Assembly (NCBI GenBank): GCA_035699705.1
Contig: DASSPI010000022.1
Coordinates: forward strand, 1 to 23,375
Length of the DNA stretch: 23,375 nucleotides
Source of the DNA: CANKHA01 sp035699705
GTDB lineage: Bacteria; Pseudomonadota; Alphaproteobacteria; Rhizobiales; Xanthobacteraceae
Reading direction: 5' to 3'
Positions 7,093 to 12,965 of the stretch are shown piece by piece. The position numbers and the translations under genes are program-made. The notes under the pieces were generated by a model. It was not told where the DNA came from. It saw only the letters and a program-made list of their open reading frames with translations, and ran no database searches. Numbering within the stretch: position 1 is the stretch's first letter; every line of letters starts with the position of its first letter.

Positions 7093-7278
7093 ATGAGTGC
7101 GGGATTCATGTTTCGGCGCATAGAGCGTGCCACCGAACTGGAAGGTCGCGACAGGCTCGGAGAGTGCCTCCGCACCGCATTTCCAGTTGGCGACGACGGT
7201 TCTTTTACCAGTCTGCTCGCGTCGATCGACGGTCAAGAGCGGACAAAATCTCCAAAACAGACAACGCAGTCAGACTGA
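7093..7278 (+). CDS. Small protein, possibly NepR-like (61 aa)
   Basis: An open frame with MSAGFMFRRIERATELEGRD, then RLGECLRTAF and SFTSLLASIDG, ending in a polar tail. The spacing of LGxxLRxAF and a following LLxxID recalls the anti-sigma factor NepR family (LGxxLRxxY ... DLLxxL). The match is short, and no ecfG, phyR or histidine kinase gene is nearby, as would normally be expected. An internal ATG at 7108 is an alternative start. Neither start has a convincing ribosome binding site. It may be a real small gene of unknown role. Confidence 0.4.
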   Translation: MSAGFMFRRIERATELEGRDRLGECLRTAFPVGDDGSFTSLLASIDGQERTKSPKQTTQSD

Positions 7279-7420
7279 CACCTCCAAACGGTTCCCCCAA
7301 ATCGTGACTCGGCCCCGTCTCAATGCGCTCGGTGCGAAGCGACATCGCGCATGGCTCGTGATCCTTCCACCGCCTTAATGGTTGGCACTGGAAGTTTCGG
7401 TCAGGTGTTTAACTCCAACC

Positions 7421-7609
7421 ATGAGGCGGAATGATTCCAAAGTGCGGCGGCTCAGGGATCGCGAACAGCTCTTAAAGACGCTTCGCGATTATGATGCGGG
7501 CAAAGGCAATCATCTTACCGAGCGCGAGAAGGAACATTTTGTCGCGAGCGTCAAAAAGCGAATTGCAGATTTGAACGAAACGATTGCGCGCCTGGAAAGC
7601 GAGACTTGA
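7421..7609 (+). CDS. Small charged helical protein (62 aa)
   Basis: The peptide starts MRRNDSKVRRLRDREQLLKT and continues LRDYDAGKGNHLTEREKEHF. It ends with a heptad-like helix (RIADLNETIARLESET). It is strongly charged and likely helical or coiled-coil. I recognise the general type (RDRxxLLKTLRDYDxGxGxHL) from small sphingomonad proteins of unknown function. ATG 7421 is preferred over an in-frame upstream start at 7382, because the residues before it look unconserved. There is no clear ribosome binding site, signal peptide or membrane segment. Confidence 0.5.
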   Translation: MRRNDSKVRRLRDREQLLKTLRDYDAGKGNHLTEREKEHFVASVKKRIADLNETIARLESET

Positions 7610-7672
7610 GGTACAGTTAGTGGCATGCCGAGTTTGCCTGGACTGAGAGACGGTGTGAGAGCGTTAAATCGC

Positions 7673-7723
7673 GAAAATTTTCCGTCCCGAAGGCGGTGCA
7701 TTTTAGGAATGTTGCAGTGCAAC
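7673..7723 (+). repeat. Dispersed repeat, family 2
   Basis: It begins GAAAATTTTCCGTCCCGAAG and ends ATGTTGCAGTGCAAC. It aligns along its length with 22271-22320, and more loosely with 8226-8277 and 10333-10385. Confidence 0.65.
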
Positions 7724-7845
7724 GCGTAATGCAGCAGGGCCTGAGCCAACCGCTTCCGCGACAAAACTTCACGTCGCGAGCGCGGTGGACTGGGCACCTA
7801 AAGTGCATTCGGGAGTCTGGTTGACGCGCCCCAGGGGGTGATCCC

Positions 7846-7876
7846 TTTGTCCGCTTTGAGTGGGAATCGGACACTA
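7846..7876 (+). repeat. Dispersed palindrome, family 1
   Basis: TTTGTCCGCTTTGAGTGG then GAATCGGACACTA, just after the 3' side of the small membrane protein gene. Confidence 0.65.
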
Positions 7877-7886
7877 TGCCGCCCAT

Positions 7887-8057
7887 TTAATCCGCACCCA
7901 GAAATGTCACCGGATGTTCGTTCAAGGCATCGGCCAGCGTGATCGGCCCACGCGCAATTTTTTTCCAGTGATGGGCGTCGAGATCGTCGAGCATCCACGC
8001 GCCAATGAGCCCGCAAAGCAGCCAAAAGAACACTGCAATGCCGACAGCGAGCTTCAT
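7887..8057 (-). CDS. Small single-pass membrane protein (56 aa)
   Basis: The start chosen is ATG at 8055-8057, with AGAGGTGG about 4-11 bases upstream on the minus strand. A longer reading to 8099 is less likely. The peptide opens MKLAVGIAVFFWLLCGLIGA, one hydrophobic span (about residues 3-23). A short soluble tail follows (HHWKKIARGPITLADALNEH). The FFWLLCGLIGAWML...HWKxIARGPITLxxA arrangement is one I associate with a conserved small sphingomonad inner-membrane protein of unknown role. Codon use and the ribosome binding site support it. Confidence 0.65.
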   Translation of the reverse strand: MKLAVGIAVFFWLLCGLIGAWMLDDLDAHHWKKIARGPITLADALNEHPVTFLGAD

Positions 8058-8225
8058 CGCCACCTCTGCTTGGCAGAATAAGCAATCCCGTTCCGCCAAG
8101 CGAGTGAAAAGAGGCGACCTAGGCCCCGTTGATCGACATGAAAGGGTGAAGATGAAATCGCCGTCGTCCTAAACGCTCTACGACCCGGCACGTAGAGCGG
8201 AATTTTATGGCAAACTTTGCTTGCG

Positions 8226-8277
8226 TAACATTTCCTGTCCGGAATGCGGCGCATTTGAAAAACTGATTGCAGGCACA
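8226..8277 (+). repeat. Dispersed repeat, family 2 (diverged)
   Basis: TAACATTTCCTGTCCGGAAT, then GCGGCGCATTTG, ending GATTGCAGGCACA. It follows the order of elements in the 7673 copy (ATTTTCCGTCC, GGCGGTGCATTTT, GTTGCAGTGCAA). Confidence 0.55.
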
Positions 8278-8570
8278 GCATACCTCTGGAGCCGCCTTAT
8301 CTCCACTCAGAAGTCGCAGAAGCCGCTTCGCGATCGCGGCGCGGCGGTTCTTTTCACGATTCACCGCCCATTGGCCATGGCTGATGACTATGCCGTTCCT
8401 GGGCTACGGCTGCCTGGGTTGGCCATGGCCTGGTCGAACGAAATTTGCCGGTGGCCTTTACCTCTCCGCTTTGGTCGCTGGTGTCCGATTTGCGGGCGTT
8501 GCACCTTTCCGTGCCCGGACGACTCGAAGTCCATCTCCGCGCCGCGAACGACGAAACCGAAACCAGTAAC

Positions 8571-8606
8571 CTCTAGCGCTCGCACTGGCCCGAAAGCAGA
8601 AATTAA
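8571..8606 (+). repeat. Dispersed palindrome, family 1 (very degenerate)
   Basis: CTAGCGCTCGCACTGGCCCG then AAAGCAGAAATTAA; only the loop side and right arm are recognisable. Confidence 0.4.
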
Positions 8607-8701
8607 TCAGTCGGCCTTAGATCGGCGACCTCGCACCGGTTCCCGAGTCCAGTTCGCTGGGCGCGGATAGTATAAGCAGAAGCCATTGACGGAGGGCGCG
8701 C

Positions 8702-8881
8702 GTGGTCAAGAAAGTTCGACTGGATCGTCTTAAATATCTCGCTGGGCCCCGAGGCTGGAAGGATCAGGACGACCGGGCCGAAACGCCGTCCGACCCCTCG
8801 TCAACCGCTAGCAATTACCGAGTGCTCCGGGCTGACCTGCCAGTGGAAGCGAAGGAACCTCTTTCACCTGCTTTCAGCTGA
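8702..8881 (+). CDS. Possible small protein (59 aa)
   Basis: GTG 8702 is preceded by GGAGGG at 8691-8696, 5 bases away, which is a good ribosome binding site. The peptide opens VVKKVRLDRLKYLAGPRG and is polar throughout, with no membrane segment. I do not recognise it. It runs against the lipoprotein gene on the other strand and overlaps its 3' end by 18 bases. The start signal is the main support. Confidence 0.35.
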   Translation: MVKKVRLDRLKYLAGPRGWKDQDDRAETPSDPSSTASNYRVLRADLPVEAKEPLSPAFS

Positions 8882-9049
8882 CACTCTCTGGGCCGGCGGG
8901 AGCTCGGCGCTGAGACTGAACCCGGGTGATGGCTCTGCAGGTCGTGCAGGGGGCAGCTGCACTGTCACAGATGAGCCGAAGGAGGCCTCGTGCGAGGGGC
9001 CGCAGGCTGCGATCGCGAACAGCCCCGCCAGGATTATCGCTCGGCACAT
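8864..9049 (-). CDS. Small lipoprotein (61 aa)
   Basis: ATG at 9047-9049 gives MCRAIILAGLFAIAACGPSH. A short positively charged start, a hydrophobic core and the lipobox IAAC with Cys16 as the lipidation site make a type II signal peptide. The mature part is about 46 residues, proline- and serine-rich, without a recognisable domain. GGGGGAGG lies about 9 bases upstream on the minus strand and supports this start over the longer frame to 9118. Function is unknown; it is likely anchored to a membrane on the periplasmic side. Confidence 0.55.
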   Translation of the reverse strand: MCRAIILAGLFAIAACGPSHEASFGSSVTVQLPPARPAEPSPGFSLSAELPPAQRVSAESR

Positions 9050-9344
9050 GAAAATAGCACCTCCCCCGGCGATTCGGCGAATTGGCGCCCTGCACAAGCC
9101 TCGCAGAGCGGGGAGCAATCATCTTGGACATCTTCACCTAAGAAGCGGTTAGCGCTGGTCGCGGGGCTGGGCACAAACGACGGATGGTCTCAGCGGGCAG
9201 GCCGCCTCAATAGTACGACCTGTCAAAGATTGGATGAAGCTTTCGCGTAGGGGTTCATCAAAAATAAGCGTTGAGATTCAGGATATTCTTAACCCTCGGC
9301 CTTACTTTCTGACGAATCCGCAACTTTCAAGTCGATTGCATTCG

Positions 9345-9644
9345 ATGCTCGAAAACCAGAAAATCAGGCCCGCGCAGGTGATTGGCCCCCTTGGGGAGCC
9401 TTTGACGCTGGAAACGCTTCCTCCGGCCGATATCGACCGCTGGGTCGTGCGCCGAAAGGCCGAAGTGGTCGCGGCCGTTGCCGGCGGATTGCTCACCTTC
9501 GACGAGGCGTGCGAACGGTACTCGCTGAGCATCGAGGAGTTCACCAGCTGGCAGCGCGCTGTTGATCGCAGCGGCATAGCCGGACTGCGGATTACGCGAA
9601 CCCAGCACTACCACAAGTTCTACGAACGCAAGGGGGACATCTGA
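9345..9644 (+). CDS. sciP: CtrA inhibitor SciP (DUF1153)
   Basis: A 99-residue DNA-binding protein. MLENQKIRPAQVIGPLGEP is followed by LTLETLPPADIDRWVVRRKA. The helix-turn-helix region then reads AEVVAAVAGGLLTFDEACER and YSLSIEEFTSWQRAVDRSG. Length and sequence match the DUF1153 family, whose Caulobacter member SciP represses CtrA-dependent genes by contacting CtrA. Upstream in-frame codons to 9234 exist, but the start matches the one shared with the decayed copy at 242, so ATG 9345 is chosen. No clear ribosome binding site is seen, and I found no good CtrA box (TTAA-N7-TTAA). It is a lone gene. In sphingomonads the role in the cell cycle is inferred from Caulobacter. Confidence 0.9.
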   Translation: MLENQKIRPAQVIGPLGEPLTLETLPPADIDRWVVRRKAEVVAAVAGGLLTFDEACERYSLSIEEFTSWQRAVDRSGIAGLRITRTQHYHKFYERKGDI

Positions 9645-9697
9645 TTGGCAGCCGAGCGACGCGGCGATTGCAATGCTGGCAACAATTCCCTGATCCA

Positions 9698-9727
9698 ACC
9701 TCTGCTTGGGGTGGACAGCGGACAGTA
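9698..9727 (+). repeat. Dispersed palindrome, family 1 (degenerate left arm)
   Basis: ACCTCTGCTTGGGGTGG then ACAGCGGACAGTA, between sciP and the terminator of the RcnB-like gene. Confidence 0.65.
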
Positions 9728-9756
9728 CGCCGCCCGATCGACTACTGAGCAATAGC

Positions 9757-9793
9757 AAAGAAAAGGGGCCGCGCGGAAACCTCCGCACGGCCC
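9757..9793 (-). terminator. Rho-independent terminator of the RcnB-like gene
   Basis: A 12-base stem with one mismatch pairs GGGCCGCGCGGA (9766-9777) with TCCGCACGGCCC (9782-9793) around a 4-base loop. On the minus strand it is followed by TTTTCTTT. It lies 25 bases after the stop of the gene at 9818-10285. Confidence 0.85.
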
Positions 9794-9817
9794 TCGGAAC
9801 GCTCGTTCAAATCGCAA

Positions 9818-10285
9818 TTAGCGCAATAGAGCGCTAACGACTTGCTGCACGATCATGGTCTTGGGATCTACTTGGTAAAGATACCCGTTCCTGTAATAGT
9901 AACGATCGGACTGTTCGAAGCGGTACTGCGACTGCAGATATTCGGGAATTTGGTTGTAGGTCCAAGTGTTTCCGAAATTGCGGTTGTAGCGCTGTCCTAC
10001 GTTGTGCTGCTTCTTCGCCTGACCCGGCGGCAAGCAGCCGTTATTCCTTTTCGCAAGACCTGGAGGACAGGCACCATGTGCGTTGAGCGCATAGAGGCGG
10101 CCAAAGCGATCGCTGGTCACCAACCCGCGGGTGGTCTTGCCCGCCTTGTGCGTACCAGCCTTGTGAGCTTTGCCCTGGATAGTTGTAAGATTCTTGCCCT
10201 TTCCATGCCCCTGTCCAGGGTCGGCGGATGCTGAGACGGTCGTGGCGAGCATTGCGGCGGCCGCGAGCAATATAAGCTTCTTCAT
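9818..10285 (-). CDS. RcnB-like secreted protein (paralogue A)
   Basis: A 155-residue protein with a Sec signal peptide (MKKLILLAAAAMLATTVSAS, cleavage near Ala21-Asp22). A Lys/Gly/His-rich segment follows (about 23-50), then the signature CPPGLAKRNNGCLPPGQAKK at residues 73-92. The C-terminal domain reads IPEYLQSQYRF, then YYYRNGYLYQVDP. This layout is commonly annotated as RcnB family; RcnB in E. coli is a periplasmic protein tied to nickel and cobalt homeostasis. The metal role here is not shown. The two cysteines flank the PPGL/PPGQ turns and could form a disulfide. AAGGAA precedes the ATG, and a strong terminator follows. It is a paralogue of 17150-17590. Confidence 0.8.
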   Translation of the reverse strand: MKKLILLAAAAMLATTVSASADPGQGHGKGKNLTTIQGKAHKAGTHKAGKTTRGLVTSDRFGRLYALNAHGACPPGLAKRNNGCLPPGQAKKQHNVGQRYNRNFGNTWTYNQIPEYLQSQYRFEQSDRYYYRNGYLYQVDPKTMIVQQVVSALLR

Positions 10286-10332
10286 TTGGCAATTCCTTAT
10301 GTGGAGATCGAGATAGTTCCGTCACACCCCCA

Positions 10333-10385
10333 AGAAACCGTACTCCAGGGGAATGCGGCGCAATTAAGCATCTGATCCAACAACA
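10333..10385 (+). repeat. Dispersed repeat, family 2 (diverged)
   Basis: GAAACCGTACTCCAGGGGAA, then TGCGGCGCAATTAAG, ending CTGATCCAACAAC. It keeps the order of elements of the 8226 copy. It lies upstream of the RcnB-like gene. Confidence 0.5.
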
Positions 10386-10510
10386 ACAAAGGCGAGGCGT
10401 GCAAGTTGCGACGTTCATCTCCCCGCAAGTATTTAGTTCTGGTGAAAAGCGAATTGTTGAACGCTTCCAGGCTAAAGCAGCGGGTTCCTGGAGCCATCCC
10501 TTTAGGCAGC

Positions 10511-10540
10511 TAATGTCTGCAATGGGTCGAAAGCGGACAC
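10511..10540 (+). repeat. Dispersed palindrome, family 1
   Basis: TAATGTCTGCAATGGGTCG then AAAGCGGACAC, forward orientation. Confidence 0.8.
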
Positions 10541-10586
10541 GAGAAATAGAAGGCCGTGTAAACTCCAGCTCGGCGCTTCTATCCCC

Positions 10587-10835
10587 ATGCCGGTGCTGCG
10601 TTGGGCCTCACGGCATTCACGATCAGTCGTTGGAACAATCGATCCTGGCGCAGGTTTGGCCGGTGGCGTGGCCACCAGTCTCAAGAATGAGTTCGCTCAT
10701 ATCGAACGCCAGCATCGACGCCTGAGTGAGTGCGTCGCGGAGGTGAAACGGCTCAACAAGATGGTCCGAGGGCTCCTTGAGAAATATCACGAAACGAAAG
10801 AAGCGCGATTGCGAATTAACTCGGAACCGAATTGA
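10587..10835 (+). CDS. Small helical protein
   Basis: The convincing part is the C-terminal 50 or so residues. They read LKNEFAHIERQHRRLSECVA, then EVKRLNKMVRGLLEKYHETK, a charged amphipathic helix that could form a coiled coil. The first 27 residues from ATG 10587 look less protein-like. GTG 10668 or TTG 10656 are alternative starts, none with a clear ribosome binding site. A structured terminator follows at 10881-10944. I do not recognise a family. Confidence 0.4.
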   Translation: MPVLRWASRHSRSVVGTIDPGAGLAGGVATSLKNEFAHIERQHRRLSECVAEVKRLNKMVRGLLEKYHETKEARLRINSEPN

Positions 10836-10880
10836 CAGCAGAATGTTTTCTCTCGTTGCGCGCCGGTCATCCTACCCCCC

Positions 10881-10944
10881 CGAGACCGGTTTGCGCGCAA
10901 GACAGAAAAGCGGTCTCGCGGTCGGCACCCGAGGCCGCTTTTCT
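10881..10944. terminator. Bidirectional terminator with an alternative hairpin
   Basis: AGAAAAGCGG (10904-10913) pairs perfectly with CCGCTTTTCT (10935-10944), giving T-rich flanks on both strands between two convergent genes. A second hairpin, CGAGACCG (10881-10888) with CGGTCTCG (10911-10918), shares bases 10911-10913 and so excludes the first. The palindrome TTGCGCGCAA (10891-10900) lies in its loop. Convergent gene ends suit a shared terminator; a switching role is speculative. Confidence 0.6.
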
Positions 10945-10999
10945 AATTCTGAGCTGCCCAGCACGAGTGTCTGGCATGCTCCACTCCAGAGTGTAATGT

Positions 11000-11031
11000 T
11001 ATGTTCGCAATGGGTGAAAAGCAGACACTAA
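11000..11031 (+). repeat. Dispersed palindrome, family 1
   Basis: TATGTTCGCAATGGGTGA then AAAGCAGACACTAA, after the 3' end of the cupin gene. Confidence 0.7.
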
Positions 11032-11069
11032 CGCACTGGCAGCGCGAAAGCGTTTGAAGCTGAAGACCG

Positions 11070-11591
11070 CTACTTTCTCTCCCGTGGATCGTCGGCGGGA
11101 TTGACGTAGTTGATCGCCCACGGGCCCGTGCTGTTGATCTGCACCACCGTTTCCTCTTCGACATGCGCATAGTGCGCCATGCCCGGGTTGAAAGCGAAGA
11201 AGCTGCCGGCGGCAAGGCGTTGGGCTTTGGCCTTGTCGGCCACGTCACCCATCCCAACGTTGAAGGTGCCCGAGATGACGGTCACGATCTCCGGCCGAGG
11301 ATGGGTGTGCGGGGCGATGCTGTAGCCGGCCGGAAGCTTGAGGCGCAACGCGAACAGGCCGTCCTTGGCCGGGTCACCGTGCAGAACGGCGGCTTGTGCG
11401 CCAGGGGGAAGCGATGGCGGCCCGCTGGCCCAGCTGATCTGATCGGCGCTCACAATGGTGTGAGCCGGCTGCGCAGCCGGATCGGCTTGCTGGCTAGCCT
11501 GCGGTTGATTGACCGCGGCTTCGTTGCCCGCCGGGTTGCAGGACGATGCCGCCAGTGCAACCGCAGCTGCCAGCGCGCTCTTTCTCACCAT
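11070..11591 (-). CDS. Cupin-domain lipoprotein
   Basis: A 173-residue protein from ATG 11589-11591, preceded by GGGAGAAGG on the minus strand. The longer frame to 11690 lacks such support. MVRKSALAAAVALAASSC is a lipoprotein signal with Cys18 as lipidation site, followed by a Gln/Ala-rich linker. The cupin barrel has motif 1 as HTHPRPEIVTVISG, with the HxHxxxE metal ligands. Motif 2 is FFAFNPGMAHYAHV, with the second-motif histidine. Metal binding is therefore likely. Many such single-domain cupins bind or turn over small molecules; the substrate here is unknown. It is a lone gene, divergent from the four-gene operon that begins 229 bases away. Confidence 0.85.
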   Translation of the reverse strand: MVRKSALAAAVALAASSCNPAGNEAAVNQPQASQQADPAAQPAHTIVSADQISWASGPPSLPPGAQAAVLHGDPAKDGLFALRLKLPAGYSIAPHTHPRPEIVTVISGTFNVGMGDVADKAKAQRLAAGSFFAFNPGMAHYAHVEEETVVQINSTGPWAINYVNPADDPRERK

Positions 11592-11708
11592 TGTGCCTTC
11601 TCCCATTTTCACTTCAGATGCCAGCATTCGGTATCTGTCCCACTTGAGTACGCCACAATGCCGAGCCGCCCCAACGGACGGGGCAAACATGCCAGTTTAG
11701 CCGAGTCC

Positions 11709-11738
11709 TTATGTCCGCAATAGGAGGAAAGCGGACAT
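11709..11738 (+). repeat. Dispersed palindrome, family 1
   Basis: TTATGTCCGCAATAGGAGG then AAAGCGGACAT, in the divergent region between the cupin gene and the operon. Confidence 0.8.
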
Positions 11739-11819
11739 GCGCGGCCCACAGGCTTTTGCCTTGTCTATTTCAAATGAGCAGCTTTCTTAAGTTTTAGCCG
11801 TTAGTAGGCGAAGAGCGAC

Positions 11820-12965
11820 GTGTGGAACCACAATGGCATGACCGCCCATCTCCATATTGCTGTTGACTTGCCGCTTGCGGATTTTCCCCGCGGCGAAATG
11901 GAATCCCTGCGTCGCGCACGAGTCCGGTCGGCCAAGGCAGGCTTCACAACTCGCAAGGTGCAACTGAGGGATGCCAAGTCGCTGGTCCGCGGCCTGCGTC
12001 CGCGCTCGGGCGACCTGGTGCTGGCGCGGGTTTCGCATATCGGGCATCAACGCCGGATCGAAGCCCCCTCTGGTCGCCGCTGCGAGCTTTATTGCGGAGA
12101 CGAGATCATCGTCACCTATGGCGCACGCTATGCGCCAGACCAGTTCGAAGCAGTTATCCCACGCGATCTGCGTCCCTGCCATCTCGTGGCAGCAGGCGGA
12201 TTGGCGGGTGAAGTCGTTACGCAGCACCCCAGGGTGCGGAAGGCGACCCGCATCGAGCCAGTCGGCCTGTTGGGCAACGCAAACGGCCGTGTGTTGAATC
12301 TTCGTCAGTATGCGATTGAAGAACCGGCCGCGTGCGATCGTCGACCGATGGCGATCGCCGTTGTCGGAACATCCATGAATTCGGGCAAGACGACGACTAT
12401 GGCGGCCTTAGTGCACGGACTTGCCACGGCCGGGCTTAAAGTCGGTGTGGCAAAGCTGACCGGAACAGGTTCGGGCGGAGACTTGTGGTCCGCACTCGAT
12501 GCCGGGGCCGCGACGGCCATCGATTTTACGGACGCCGGCTATCCTTCGACGCAGGGCCTTCCCATCGACAAGCTTGAGAAGGCGGCATCCCGGCTCCTTC
12601 GGCATCTCGCCGCGGAGGGCCACGATATACTGATTCTCGAGATCGCTGACGGGCTGCTCCAGCTAGAGACGTCCGAACTGCTTCGGAGCGATACGCTACG
12701 CGAGCGCGTCGATGCCATCATTTTCGCTGCTGTGGACGCAATGGGCGCCTTGGCCGGCGCGCGCTGGCTAAGTGAGCACAACCTGCCTCTCGTCGGGCTT
12801 TCGGGTCTAGTCGCAGCCTCCCCCCTTGCTCGTCAAGAAGCCGTCGAGGCAACCGCCTTGCCCGTATTCGGCCTCGAGGAACTCGCCGATCCGCAGTTCG
12901 CCCCGCGACTTTGCCTGAGCGAGGACGCTGGCGTCGCTGCGGCGCTCGCGCAATGCGGCCGCTAA
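11820..12965 (+). CDS. P-loop NTPase, BioD/DUF1611-like, first gene of the operon
   Basis: A 381-residue two-part protein. Residues about 1-170 form an N-terminal domain I do not recognise. The second part has a deviant P-loop, VVGTSMNSGKTTTMAALVHG (loop at residues 183-191). Its G-T-5x-GKT shape is like dethiobiotin synthetase (GTDTEVGKT) and DUF1611 proteins. A Walker B-like strand, DILILEIADGLLQLE, lies at about 269-283. This places it in the SIMIBI class of NTPases. No substrate can be named. GTG 11820 gives the longest form; ATG 11838 is a plausible alternative, and neither has a strong ribosome binding site. Its 3' end overlaps the ABC gene by 13 bases. There is no signal peptide, so it is likely cytoplasmic. 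Confidence 0.75.
   Translation: MWNHNGMTAHLHIAVDLPLADFPRGEMESLRRARVRSAKAGFTTRKVQLRDAKSLVRGLRPRSGDLVLARVSHIGHQRRIEAPSGRRCELYCGDEIIVTYGARYAPDQFEAVIPRDLRPCHLVAAGGLAGEVVTQHPRVRKATRIEPVGLLGNANGRVLNLRQYAIEEPAACDRRPMAIAVVGTSMNSGKTTTMAALVHGLATAGLKVGVAKLTGTGSGGDLWSALDAGAATAIDFTDAGYPSTQGLPIDKLEKAASRLLRHLAAEGHDILILEIADGLLQLETSELLRSDTLRERVDAIIFAAVDAMGALAGARWLSEHNLPLVGLSGLVAASPLARQEAVEATALPVFGLEELADPQFAPRLCLSEDAGVAAALAQCGR

Larger units (their letters stand above)
8058..8701. other. Gene-poor stretch with repeats
   Basis: I support no gene here. A plus-strand frame from ATG 8384 (MTMPFLGYGCLGWPWPG, then a hydrophobic FAGGLYLSALVAGV) to TAA 8567-8569 could encode a 61-residue membrane peptide. It has no ribosome binding site. 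A family 2 copy and a degenerate family 1 copy are present. Confidence 0.3.

Noticed and set aside
8221..8670. 149-codon plus-strand frame
   Set aside because: It starts inside a repeat copy, has changing character along its length and shows no recognisable domain or ribosome binding site.
9270..9344. CtrA-binding box upstream of sciP
   Set aside because: TTAACCCTCGGCCTTAC has the wrong spacing for TTAA-N7-TTAA.
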